Shown in pieces: positions 25,784 to 33,837 of a DNA stretch of 64,000 nucleotides. The translations under genes and the position numbers were made by a program. Location: the NCBI GenBank assembly GCA_947575275.1, contig CANPMS010000002.1:62001-126000 (forward strand), in the 5' to 3' direction. The notes beneath the pieces are model-generated. The model was not told the DNA's origin and did no database searches. It saw only the letters and a list, made by a program, of their open reading frames with translations. Source of the stretch: an uncultured Clostridium sp. GTDB taxonomy: Bacteria; Bacillota; Clostridia; Lachnospirales; Lachnospiraceae. Position 1 is the first letter of the stretch; every line of letters begins with the position of its first letter.

Positions 25784-27925
25784 ATGATGACATTTCAAAA
25801 AAAACAGATTGATAGTGGGATAAGGAAGCTGATTTACACGCTGCTGAAATACAAACAAAAATGGGCTGCAGCAAGTTTGATGCTGATTTTGGAGGCAGGA
25901 AATATTGCAGTCGCCCATCATTATACATATGAGACACCGGTAACTGCGGTTCCTGATATAGTTCCGGCTTTTGAGTCACAAACAGCTGCGGAATCACTTG
26001 TGGAGACGGCAACGGCGGCCGATGCAGCAGAGGAAGAGTGGAAGCCAACACCTGGAGAATTGAATCTTGCCCACTTTTTCCCGGAGGGAGCTGACCGGAG
26101 TGACACCACAAAAAGTCTGGCAGGAGAGGCGTTTAAAATACTAATGACCCGTGATGAGAAGTGGATTAGTGATATTTATGATTTTTCCGATGTAACACCT
26201 GTACAGATGGCTTCCCGTCTGGGACAGCCTCTAAGCAGCGTGACAGGGCGGTACAACCGAAAAGACCATCGGCACAATCGTTCCAATCCGGAAACATGGA
26301 CAGTAAACTCTTTTAAGAACATCCGCATGACCGCCACGGACGGAGATGGCAATCCTGTCACCCCTTATTCCAATGTGGTTGAAATTATGTCAATGGCAAA
26401 CCTCTACACTTATTTTCAAGGTGTGGATGACTATGATTTATTTTTATCTTATGCCCAAGAGCTTTGGGAGCGCTCTCATTCTTACTCAGTAAGTATGAGC
26501 AAGGTATATTACTGTTCCGGCTGCATGAGTGAGGAAGCAGAAGCAAAAGAGATGGAGGATCTGGAGGCAAAAGCGAAAGCAGAGGCCATGGGGCTTGCAG
26601 TGGAGGCAACGCCTGAGGAGATGGTAAACCAGCAGCAGGAAAATATTGTTTCTGAGGAAGAGGAAAAAAACAATGAGACGGTATCCGGAGCCGGTGTTAT
26701 TGATGATGCTCAGCTCACTCTGGAACGCAGAGCTTATGAGGCTTCAAACCCTTCTCCGGTTATTGATAATGCTACAATTACTTTGGAGCGCAAGGAACAA
26801 GAAAGGGATTCCCGTGCTGCAGAGGAGGAAACTTCTCCCTCTGTGATTTCTGCTCCTTTTCATATACATAGTAACAGTGGAGAGGCAGAGGAACCCTTCA
26901 AGGCCGCATCGACGGAGACCGGTCAGGCGCAGGAATCCTCTGGCTCCGGTGTTATTGATGATGCCAAGATCACTCTGGAGCGCAGAGCTTATGAAGCTGC
27001 AAATCCTTCTCCTGTCCTGACTGCCGGCGGAGCAGGAACAGTAGAAGAAAAAACATCCGGCACTTCCGTTTCGGAAAGTGAAGAGGCCGGTTTTGACACC
27101 CAGTCCAGTGAAGTTCCAGATAAAGAAAACGGTGGAAGTTCGTCAGAGCCTGAAAATTCTCAGGAAACAAAAACAATCAATCAGGAGGCTAAGCCGCTTA
27201 CGGACTGTCCTGGTCATGTAGATTTGATTATACATATGAAAATTATAGGTCTGGACGGGGAGAAAAATCTATTTACACTGGACACCACAGGCACCGATGA
27301 GGCAAACTTTAAAGAAGACGGCTGGCAGGGCTGGAACCGCTATACCATGGCCTCTGTACGCCTTTTAAGCAGTCAGGACTGGTTTGAAAAATACGGATTA
27401 ACCGTATCTGCCATATCACCTGGCAATCCACTTACTGCAGCGGAGATTGAAGCATATATGGCACAGCTGCCTGCAGATTTATCTGATACAAGAAAGGAAA
27501 TTATCCGTTTTGCCCTTAATTCTGTTGGAAAGGTACCTTATTATTGGGGAGGGAAACCGTCTGCTCAAGATTATACAGGCAACCGCTTTGGAGTTTTGAC
27601 CACCCCGGATTATAAAGGCCGTGTGCTCAAAGGACTTGACTGCTCTGGCTGGATTAACTGGGTATACTGGTCTGCCACAGGACACCGTCTTGCCTATGAG
27701 GGCACCGCAGGACTTGCCGTTCTTGGAAGCAAAATCCGAAGGGATCAGCTAAAGCCCGGAGATATTATTGTGCGAACCGGAGCAGATGCCCATGTAATCA
27801 TGTTCCTTGGCTGGACTGCTGACGGACGGATTCAATGTATCCACGAGAGCAGCGGAACCGTTAATAATGTAACCATTGGAGTGCGTGATGCAAACTGGCC
27901 CTATTATCGCAAACTGGTAGATTAA
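25784..27925 (+). CDS. Secreted NlpC/P60-type cell-wall hydrolase with repetitive linker
   Basis: A 713-residue exported protein. A basic N-terminus and hydrophobic stretch at about residues 28-45 act as signal or anchor. Residues about 85-250 form a region of unknown fold ending in an YCSGC motif. Residues about 250-480 are an acidic, low-complexity linker holding three VID(D/N)A-x-(I/L)TLER repeats. The C-terminal 135 residues are an NlpC/P60 peptidase: catalytic Cys in LDCSGW, His in DAHVIMFLG and the third residue near IHESSG. Such enzymes cut peptide stems of peptidoglycan. YYWGGKP is the usual motif before the active site. The neighbouring LCP gene supports a wall role. ATG 25784 or 25787 may start it, after TAAGGTG. 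Confidence 0.82.
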   Translation: MMTFQKKQIDSGIRKLIYTLLKYKQKWAAASLMLILEAGNIAVAHHYTYETPVTAVPDIVPAFESQTAAESLVETATAADAAEEEWKPTPGELNLAHFFPEGADRSDTTKSLAGEAFKILMTRDEKWISDIYDFSDVTPVQMASRLGQPLSSVTGRYNRKDHRHNRSNPETWTVNSFKNIRMTATDGDGNPVTPYSNVVEIMSMANLYTYFQGVDDYDLFLSYAQELWERSHSYSVSMSKVYYCSGCMSEEAEAKEMEDLEAKAKAEAMGLAVEATPEEMVNQQQENIVSEEEEKNNETVSGAGVIDDAQLTLERRAYEASNPSPVIDNATITLERKEQERDSRAAEEETSPSVISAPFHIHSNSGEAEEPFKAASTETGQAQESSGSGVIDDAKITLERRAYEAANPSPVLTAGGAGTVEEKTSGTSVSESEEAGFDTQSSEVPDKENGGSSSEPENSQETKTINQEAKPLTDCPGHVDLIIHMKIIGLDGEKNLFTLDTTGTDEANFKEDGWQGWNRYTMASVRLLSSQDWFEKYGLTVSAISPGNPLTAAEIEAYMAQLPADLSDTRKEIIRFALNSVGKVPYYWGGKPSAQDYTGNRFGVLTTPDYKGRVLKGLDCSGWINWVYWSATGHRLAYEGTAGLAVLGSKIRRDQLKPGDIIVRTGADAHVIMFLGWTADGRIQCIHESSGTVNNVTIGVRDANWPYYRKLVD
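26684..27016 (+). repeat. Duplicated 78-bp linker repeat in the NlpC/P60 gene
   Basis: Units at 26684-26761 and 26939-27016 are highly similar in DNA and encode GxGVIDDA, ITLERRAYEA and NPSPV. A third partial copy of the protein motif (VIDNATITLERK) starts at 26759, right after the first unit. The similarity extends through third codon positions, pointing to a fairly recent internal duplication. Confidence 0.8.
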
Positions 27926-27973
27926 CAGAAGACTGCGAAAGGCAAAGAAAATAATAAGAGAGGTTATAGATTG

Positions 27974-29479
27974 ATGCGATATGGGAACGAACCTTATGAG
28001 GACGAGCTGGATCGTATGAAAGCAAGAAGCCGTCGCAGAAATACTCCGCCGTCCAGGCGCAGAACGGTCTCAGAAAATGCAGAGCAGAATAGGGTAAGAC
28101 GAACCTCTGGAGATCATCCCAGAGCAGACAAACGCAAAAAGCGAAGAAAACACAGAGGGTTTTTAAAGTTGTTTTTCCTTGCTGCTGTAATATTGACAGG
28201 AGTATTGCTTTTTAAAAACTTCCGTGACAGCGGCTACTGGACCGTAGCTATATTTGGAGTGGATTCCCGCGATGGAAACGTGGAAAGAGGAGCGCTGTCT
28301 GACGTAATAATGGTGGCTTCCATCGACCGCAAGACAGGAGAAATCCGCTTAGTGTCTGTATTCCGCGACAGCTACATAAGGATTGATTCAGGAGATGATT
28401 ATGACAAGATTAATGAGGCATACTCTAGCGGCGGCTATAAGCAGGCGGTAGATGCACTTAAAAACAATTTTGACCTTTCAATAGATGATTATGCCACCTT
28501 TAACTGGAAAGCTGTTGCAGATGCCATAAACGCACTTGGCGGAGTTGATATAGAAATTACAGATAAAGAATTTGCCTATATCAATTCATTTATTACAGAG
28601 ACTGTGAATTCTACTGGTGTAGGCTCCGTTCATTTGGAACGAGCTGGTCTAAACCATTTAGATGGAGTTCAGGCAGTGGCATATGCAAGGCTCCGTCTGA
28701 TGGATACCGATTTCAACCGTACAGAGCGACAGCGCAAGGTGCTGGGGCAGGTCATGGAAAAGACCAAGCATGCTGATTTTTCCACCCTCAAAAATCTTGC
28801 GTCAGCCATATATCCTCAGATTTCCACCAGTATCGGTTTAGATGATGTAATCGGTATGGCAAAGAATGCCAAGAAGTATCATATCGTGCAGACTTCTGGC
28901 TTTCCTTTTTCTCATCAGGAGATGAAGATTAAAAAGAAGGATTATGTGATTCCCACTACGCTGGAGAGCAATGTAGTACAGCTCCACAGTTTCCTGTATG
29001 CCAAGGAGCAGTATGTTCCCTCCAATACCGTACAAACAATCAGCCGCCATATTGCCGAGACTACCGGACTTGGCAAGCCGGGAAAGGATACGGAGACGGG
29101 ACGGCAGCCTGCCGCTGGCAGCACCTCAGCTCCCCCTAAAAACACCTCTGCACAGCCTCATACGCAAGAGTCTTTGCCTGTTGACACAGAACCCTTACAG
29201 GAGAGTGAGAGCGCAGCAGAAACAGAAAGCATGTCAGAAAGTGAGACTGTTCCAGAAGAAACCGTGGAGCCTTTGAATCCAGAGCCTACAACTGGTAATT
29301 CCAATGTTATAGAACATCCTGGATCAGAATTAAATCCGGAAGAAGAAAATCCTCCGGGACCTGGTACGAACCGGACAGAAATTAATATTCAAGATGAAGA
29401 AACTCAGGCAAATAGTTTTCTTGAAGCTCCCGGTCAGAATCATAACAACCGTACAGAGGAGCAGGGACCAGGAGTGTAA
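27974..29479 (+). CDS. LytR-CpsA-Psr (LCP) family wall-polymer ligase
   Basis: A 501-residue membrane protein with a long basic cytoplasmic N-terminus (RRR/KKRRKHR), one membrane segment at about residues 55-75 and an extracellular LCP domain. LCP enzymes attach teichoic acid or other glycopolymers from lipid carriers to peptidoglycan. Visible family motifs: FGVDSRD, SDVIMVASIDRKTG, VSVFRDSY with the pyrophosphate-binding Arg, KINEAYSSGG, and YARLRLMDTDFNRTERQRKVL. After residue about 375 comes a Ser/Glu/Pro-rich tail with no fold. ATG 27974 is preferred over TTG 27971. It follows the NlpC/P60 gene by 48 bases, probably one transcript. Confidence 0.87.
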   Translation: MRYGNEPYEDELDRMKARSRRRNTPPSRRRTVSENAEQNRVRRTSGDHPRADKRKKRRKHRGFLKLFFLAAVILTGVLLFKNFRDSGYWTVAIFGVDSRDGNVERGALSDVIMVASIDRKTGEIRLVSVFRDSYIRIDSGDDYDKINEAYSSGGYKQAVDALKNNFDLSIDDYATFNWKAVADAINALGGVDIEITDKEFAYINSFITETVNSTGVGSVHLERAGLNHLDGVQAVAYARLRLMDTDFNRTERQRKVLGQVMEKTKHADFSTLKNLASAIYPQISTSIGLDDVIGMAKNAKKYHIVQTSGFPFSHQEMKIKKKDYVIPTTLESNVVQLHSFLYAKEQYVPSNTVQTISRHIAETTGLGKPGKDTETGRQPAAGSTSAPPKNTSAQPHTQESLPVDTEPLQESESAAETESMSESETVPEETVEPLNPEPTTGNSNVIEHPGSELNPEEENPPGPGTNRTEINIQDEETQANSFLEAPGQNHNNRTEEQGPGV

Positions 29480-29503
29480 ATAAATCTGTAACAGGCACAA
29501 AGT

Positions 29504-29539
29504 CAACTATTCGCGAAAGAATAGTTTAACGAATAGTTG
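29504..29539. repeat. Overlapping alternative hairpins after the LCP gene
   Basis: CAACTATTCG (29504-29513) can pair with CGAATAGTTG (29530-29539), or AACTATTC (29505-29512) with GAATAGTT (29519-29526). The two stems share a left arm and exclude each other. No T tract follows on the plus strand. Confidence 0.6.
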
Positions 29540-29556
29540 GTGACAACAAAATGAAA

Positions 29557-29584
29557 CAGGCGCTGCTCATTCCAGCGGCGCCTG
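29557..29584 (-). terminator. Terminator overlapping the yitT stop codon
   Basis: An 11-bp stem (CAGGCGCTGCT with AGCGGCGCCTG, one G-T pair) and a 6-base loop; on the minus strand it is followed by TTTCATTTTG. The stem includes the last codons of the YitT gene. Confidence 0.75.
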
Positions 29585-30439
29585 ATAAAATCCTCCAAAG
29601 AAATCCTCTGTTTTTATCATATTTACAATGATATGTGGATCTACTTCCCGCATTAGATGCACAATATCATCCACTTCATATGCTGAAACCACTGTGTGAA
29701 GCAAATACATTTTTTTACGGCTGTAACCTCCGATGGCATTTACACAGGAAATTCCATGATGGTGTTTTTTAACATATTCTTCAATCACCGGCTTGGCATG
29801 CTCTGTTGTAATTTGCAGTGTAACCCGCTCATACCTGTGGTGAAATGCCGCAATTGTTTTTGTGGACACAAACTGGAATAAAATAGAATAACCTGCATAC
29901 AGCCACCCAAACATATAGCCAAAAATACAGAGAAGCACCACGTTTCCAGCAAATACATACTCCCAGATGGAACGTCCCGTTTTGTTTGACACATATAACG
30001 CGATAAAATCTGTTCCTCCTGTTGATGCGTTACCGCGAAGGGCAATGGCAATCGACAGCCCATACAAAAAACCTCCAAACACTACATTTAGAAAAATATC
30101 ATCAAATAACAGTTCAAAATGCAGCACTTTTAGAAAAAAGCTTGCAAGAACAACCTGCAACATAGAATAAAACGTAAAACGCATACTAATACTCCGGCTG
30201 CAAAGAATTGCAACAGGAATATTTAATATAAGCATTCCCAGCGAGGTGGAAAAACTATATCCATACAGAGAGGTAATCTGCTCAATCAAAATTGCAATAC
30301 CTGTAAAACCCCCGGAAAGCATATTTGCCGGGCGAATAAACACCTGAATCACATACGTCTGTAAAATTGCTGAGATAATTACCGCAGCAGTTGTAATTAT
30401 CCGGCGTATTATTACATTTTTTCTGTATTGTTCAAACAT
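29567..30439 (-). CDS. YitT family membrane protein (DUF161/DUF2179)
   Basis: A 290-residue protein with five to six membrane segments in the first 200 residues (for example AAVIISAILQTYVIQVF and MLILNIPVAILC) and a soluble C-terminal DUF2179 domain (VTLQITTEH to FFGGFY). LSGGFTGIAILI and NASTGGTDFIA are typical YitT signatures. The family is common and often multi-copy in Firmicutes; function is unknown, with transport of a small ligand suspected. It is transcribed alone, convergent with the LCP gene. Confidence 0.9.
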   Translation of the reverse strand: MFEQYRKNVIIRRIITTAAVIISAILQTYVIQVFIRPANMLSGGFTGIAILIEQITSLYGYSFSTSLGMLILNIPVAILCSRSISMRFTFYSMLQVVLASFFLKVLHFELLFDDIFLNVVFGGFLYGLSIAIALRGNASTGGTDFIALYVSNKTGRSIWEYVFAGNVVLLCIFGYMFGWLYAGYSILFQFVSTKTIAAFHHRYERVTLQITTEHAKPVIEEYVKKHHHGISCVNAIGGYSRKKMYLLHTVVSAYEVDDIVHLMREVDPHIIVNMIKTEDFFGGFYQAPLE

Positions 30440-30572
30440 GTTTTTGCTCTCCCGCAGGTATTCTCAAAAATTTCTCAACCTTTTTCTCTTTTTATTTCAG
30501 TTTTCCCGCACTCTCTCACTATATACCACTGAACATTTTACAAATCACAATTTTAATAACACGATTCACAAC

Positions 30573-30602
30573 TTGACAAGTAATGAATTCTATATGTAAA
30601 AT
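30573..30602 (+). promoter_or_regulatory. Promoter of the TtcA-like gene
   Basis: TTGACA (30573-30578), 18-base spacer, TAAAAT (30597-30602). The rest of the 225-base gap to yitT is AT-rich with no further clear signal. Confidence 0.8.
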
Positions 30603-30664
30603 GGAACTGATTGAAATTATGCCAGCTTTTACCTGAGGAAGAAATTGAAAGGATATATTATAAC

Positions 30665-31372
30665 ATGAAATTACAGCGTCTTCTCAGCCTGATTCGCCAG
30701 GCTGTCGAACAATATCAGTTAATAGAGGACGGAGACCATATTGCACTTGGAATTTCCGGCGGCAAGGACAGCTTGACGCTGCTCTGGGGTCTGTCACAAC
30801 TACAAAAATTTTACCCAAAACCATTTAAACTTTCTGCTATAACAGTAGATTTGGGATTGGATACTATGAATCTTGAGCCAATCCAAAATCTTTGTGAACA
30901 GCTTGAAGTTCCCTATGAAATTATTTCTACCAATATCGGCAAAATCCTTTTTGACGTTCGCAAGGAATCAAATCCTTGCTCTTTATGCGCCAAGCTGAGA
31001 AAGGGTGCACTGAACAACAGAGCACTGCAGCTAGGATGCAACAAGATTGCGTATGCACATCATAGGGACGATTTTATTGAAACCGCCATGATGTCTCTGA
31101 TTTACGAAGGCCGCTTTCACTCCTTCTCCCCCTGTACACGGCTGGATCGCACAGGTCTTACAGTAATTCGTCCTCTGATTTTTGCAGAAGAGGCCGATAT
31201 TAAAGGTTTCCGCAATAAATATCAACTTCCTGTCTGCAAAAACCCTTGTCCTATGGACGGCCATACCAAGCGGGAATATGTAAAACAGCTGATTCACTCC
31301 CTTGAAACAGAAAATCCCGGGGCAACGGATCGTTTATATCGTGCGGTTATAAACAGCGCACTGGAAAATTAA
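30665..31372 (+). CDS. TtcA/TilS-type PP-loop ATPase, probable tRNA thiolation enzyme
   Basis: A 235-residue PP-loop protein of the TtcA family, which adenylates a tRNA base and replaces oxygen by sulfur (2-thiocytidine 32 in enterobacteria). The P-loop SGGKDS is near residue 38; CSLC (CxxC) and a third Cys in KNPCPMDG match the three Cys that bind a 4Fe-4S cluster in TtcA. YAHHRDDFIETAMMSLIYEGR is close to the family signature. The start at ATG 30665 is chosen because the protein aligns from MKLQRLLSLIRQ; the frame opens at 30611 with no good ribosome site. Substrate base is inferred. Confidence 0.82.
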   Translation: MKLQRLLSLIRQAVEQYQLIEDGDHIALGISGGKDSLTLLWGLSQLQKFYPKPFKLSAITVDLGLDTMNLEPIQNLCEQLEVPYEIISTNIGKILFDVRKESNPCSLCAKLRKGALNNRALQLGCNKIAYAHHRDDFIETAMMSLIYEGRFHSFSPCTRLDRTGLTVIRPLIFAEEADIKGFRNKYQLPVCKNPCPMDGHTKREYVKQLIHSLETENPGATDRLYRAVINSALEN

Positions 31373-31386
31373 AGAAAGAGGTTTTC

Positions 31387-32445
31387 ATGGCAAACTTACC
31401 ATATTATGAGCAAAAAGACATTGAAAATATTAAGAAGCTCCGACAAATGATGAAGGAGCTGCCCCCCTTCTGTGTAGAATTCTTCCGGGGGATTGAGCCG
31501 AGAACCTCATCAAGGACGCGAATTGCATATGCTTATGATTTATCAGTGTTCTTTAACTTTTTAAAGAAAGAAAATCCATTTTTCAGAGATCTGGAACGTG
31601 AAAATGTTTATCTGGCGTACCTGAATCAGATTACTGTTTCTGACTTGGAAGAATATATGGAATATTTGAAATACCGCTTTAACGAAAGCAGTCAGGAAAT
31701 CACAAACAAAGAACGGGGCATTATGAGAAAAATCGCCTCATTAAAGAGCTTTTATAACTACTTTTTTCGAACTGAGCAGCTTACCACAAACCCTGCAGCC
31801 CTGGTTCAGCTGCCCAAACTTCATGAAAAGGAAATCATCCGTTTGGATATTGATGAGGTTGCTCTTTTTCTGGATGAGGTGGAACAAGGAGAAAACCTGA
31901 CAGCCAAGCAGAAATCCTTTCACAATCGAACTAAAATACGAGATTTGGCTTTGCTTACCCTGCTTCTGGGAACAGGAATACGTGTATCTGAATGTGTAGG
32001 GCTTGACATCAACGATGTGGACTTTAAAAATGGCGGTATCCATATTCACCGCAAAGGCGGAAAAGAGGTAACTATCTACTTCGGAATAGAAGTAGAAGAA
32101 GCGCTTCAGAACTATCTGGATGAGCGGTTTGGAATTGATGCGGAACCGGGGAGTGAAAATGCACTCTTTCTCTCCCTCCAGCGCAAAAGGATTTCTGTCA
32201 GAAGTGTGGAAAATCTTGTGAAAAAATATGCTAAGATTGTAACCCCACTTAAGAAAATCACTCCACACAAACTACGCAGCACTTACGGAACGAACCTTTA
32301 TCGAGAAACTGGAGACATCTACCTGGTAGCAGATGTACTTGGACATGCTGATGTGAATACCACAAAGAAGCATTACGCAGCTCTTGAAGATGAACGCCGG
32401 CGCAGTGCACGAAATGCCGTAAGGTTGCGTGAGAAGGATGAATAG
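31387..32445 (+). CDS. Tyrosine recombinase of XerC/XerD type
   Basis: A 352-residue site-specific recombinase. The N-terminal SAM-like DNA-binding half (about 30-150) is followed by the catalytic domain with all six residues: Arg in GTGIRVSE, Lys in HRKGGKE, His-x-x-Arg in TPHKLRST, His in LGHADV and the nucleophile Tyr in KKHYAAL. It is about 50 residues longer than XerC/XerD. It sits in a housekeeping context 15 bases after the TtcA-like gene and next to yneA-lexA, with no other phage or integron genes, so it is more likely a chromosomal recombinase than part of a mobile element. Confidence 0.88.
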   Translation: MANLPYYEQKDIENIKKLRQMMKELPPFCVEFFRGIEPRTSSRTRIAYAYDLSVFFNFLKKENPFFRDLERENVYLAYLNQITVSDLEEYMEYLKYRFNESSQEITNKERGIMRKIASLKSFYNYFFRTEQLTTNPAALVQLPKLHEKEIIRLDIDEVALFLDEVEQGENLTAKQKSFHNRTKIRDLALLTLLLGTGIRVSECVGLDINDVDFKNGGIHIHRKGGKEVTIYFGIEVEEALQNYLDERFGIDAEPGSENALFLSLQRKRISVRSVENLVKKYAKIVTPLKKITPHKLRSTYGTNLYRETGDIYLVADVLGHADVNTTKKHYAALEDERRRSARNAVRLREKDE

Positions 32446-32452
32446 AACTATT

Positions 32453-32493
32453 ATTTAACAGGACCATCTGATTATCAGATAGCCCTGTTAAAT
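32453..32493. repeat. 41-bp inverted repeat behind the recombinase gene
   Basis: ATTTAACAGG (32453-32462) pairs with CCTGTTAAAT (32484-32493), enclosing a second pair ATCTGAT/ATCAGAT around one base. It lies 8 bases after the recombinase stop. A U tract is lacking, so it is a weak terminator candidate. Confidence 0.55.
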
Positions 32494-32545
32494 AAATCCC
32501 TATTAATCTCATACTGCAATTCATCTTCCTTCGCTTACTTTAACG

Positions 32546-32866
32546 TCACTCGCTAAAGTAAACAATGGTCAGATATTCACCGGAATGAATTTGCTCACTG
32601 CAAAGCCCGTTCATTCGCTTCAGTTCCTCTACATATTCTTTTTTGGAGTAATTGCTTCCTACACAATACTGTTCTGCAATATCCCACAAATTATCACCCT
32701 TTTTTATCTGTATACTGGTATAATAGCAATTTAGCTGCTGTTGAGTCTTCTCTTCCGCACGAGCATTCAAACGTGTACGTCCAAAAAGACCTGAACAGAA
32801 GGCAGCTATCATAAAAACAACTATCATCAGATTCCGGGTTCTGCGCTTACATAATCTTCGATTCAT
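32546..32866 (-). CDS. yneA: YneA-like SOS cell-division suppressor (LysM protein)
   Basis: A 106-residue protein with a basic start, one membrane segment (LMIVVFMIAAFCSGLFG) and a C-terminal LysM domain (IQIKKGDNLWDIAEQYC to YLTIVYF). Size, order of parts and position divergent from lexA match Bacillus YneA, which halts division during the SOS response. The promoter is a consensus site with a LexA box inside its spacer. AGAGGA stands 6 bases before the ATG. The LysM domain is expected to contact peptidoglycan outside the membrane. Confidence 0.82.
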   Translation of the reverse strand: MNRRLCKRRTRNLMIVVFMIAAFCSGLFGRTRLNARAEEKTQQQLNCYYTSIQIKKGDNLWDIAEQYCVGSNYSKKEYVEELKRMNGLCSEQIHSGEYLTIVYFSE

Positions 32867-32957
32867 ATCTTATATCCTCTTCTAAAGTCAGTCATTACAT
32901 ATACTCCATAAGTTTCTGTTTATTGCCTGCAAACACTTGTTCTGTTCCTTCCATGCC

Positions 32958-32986
32958 ATTATAATACCCGAACAAATGTTTGTCAA
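32958..32986 (-). promoter_or_regulatory. yneA promoter with embedded SOS box
   Basis: On the minus strand TTGACA (32981-32986), 17-base spacer and TATAAT (32958-32963), a perfect consensus. The LexA box at 32969-32982 covers the spacer and the edge of the -35 box. Confidence 0.9.
32969..32982. promoter_or_regulatory. LexA (SOS) box 1
   Basis: CGAACAAATGTTTG matches the Firmicute consensus CGAACRNRYGTTYC closely. It lies in the yneA promoter. Confidence 0.9.
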
Positions 32987-33004
32987 TATTTTTTAGAATA
33001 AAAT

Positions 33005-33018
33005 CGAACAAAAGTTTG
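33005..33018. promoter_or_regulatory. LexA (SOS) box 2
   Basis: CGAACAAAAGTTTG, a near-consensus LexA site between yneA and lexA. Confidence 0.82.
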
Positions 33019-33027
33019 CTTTTTTAT

Positions 33028-33041
33028 GGAACGTATGTTAC
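33028..33041. promoter_or_regulatory. LexA (SOS) box 3
   Basis: GGAACGTATGTTAC, a LexA-type site next to the probable lexA -10 region (TATATAAC at 33042-33049), fitting autorepression. Confidence 0.8.
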
Positions 33042-33125
33042 TATATAACAAAGCATCCTATAATGTAAAAAATGGAAATCTTTTGCGTGCAATAAGAATG
33101 GGTAAATGAAACGGAGGATATAAAA

Positions 33126-33740
33126 ATGTCACAAGGTAAAATCACAGCAAAACAGAAGGAAATACTGGAATATATTAAGACCTGTATTTTAAAGAAGGGG
33201 TATCCGCCGGCAGTGCGCGAAATCTGTGAGGCAGTTCACTTAAAGTCGACCTCCTCCGTCCACTCACACTTAGAAACCCTTGAGAACAATGGATATATCC
33301 GCCGTGACCCTACAAAACCACGGGCAATTGAAATTCTGGATGATGAGTTTGCACTTACAAGAAGGGAAATGGTACAGGTTCCGATGGTTGGAAATGTGGC
33401 CGCAGGGCAGCCGATACTTGCACAGGAGAATATTGAGGATTATTTCCCAATTCCTGCCAATATCCTCCCTAATTCCCAGATATTCATGCTGCGCGTAAAA
33501 GGTGAAAGTATGATTAATATAGGTATATTTGATGGGGATCAGATAATTGTGGAGCAGACGAAAACCGCCTGTAACGGTGATATTGTGGTGGCGCTTGTGG
33601 AGGATTCTGCTACTGTAAAACGTTTCTTTAAAGAAAATGGCTATTATCGTCTCCAGCCTGAAAACGACTCTATGGAGCCGATTATTATTTCCGAGGTAGA
33701 AATCCTTGGCAAGGTAATCGGGCTTATGAGATTCATGTAA
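33126..33740 (+). CDS. lexA: LexA repressor
   Basis: A 204-residue SOS repressor. The N-terminal winged helix (KQKEILEYIKTCILKKG, PPAVREICEAVHLKSTSSVHSHL) binds the SOS boxes upstream. The C-terminal peptidase domain has the self-cleavage site Ala93-Gly94 (NVAAGQP), Ser128 in VKGESM and Lys165 in ATVKRF. RecA filaments stimulate cleavage. AACGGAGGA precedes the ATG. Two boxes lie on its side of the divergent region. Confidence 0.97.
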   Translation: MSQGKITAKQKEILEYIKTCILKKGYPPAVREICEAVHLKSTSSVHSHLETLENNGYIRRDPTKPRAIEILDDEFALTRREMVQVPMVGNVAAGQPILAQENIEDYFPIPANILPNSQIFMLRVKGESMINIGIFDGDQIIVEQTKTACNGDIVVALVEDSATVKRFFKENGYYRLQPENDSMEPIIISEVEILGKVIGLMRFM

Positions 33741-33767
33741 TTCCATATGAGAATTTACAAAAAGCAG

Positions 33768-33818
33768 ATTGCCAAAGCGCATGCGGGTTTTTCCACAAAG
33801 TGCTTTGGCAATTTTGTT
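33768..33818. terminator. Terminator after lexA
   Basis: ATTGCCAAAGCGC (33768-33780) pairs with GTGCTTTGGCAAT (33800-33812), a 13-bp stem with one G-T pair, followed by TTTGTT. It lies between convergent genes and may serve both. Confidence 0.85.
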
Positions 33819-33837
33819 AAATCCAAAGATATTATCT

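Noticed and set aside
29461..30664. CRISPR array or other defence locus among the hairpin-rich gaps
   Set aside because: Only isolated inverted repeats are present; there are no regularly spaced direct repeats and no cas-like genes in the window.
32453..32493. dif site for XerCD
   Set aside because: The inverted repeat does not resemble the known 28-bp Firmicute dif pattern; kept only as an unexplained repeat.
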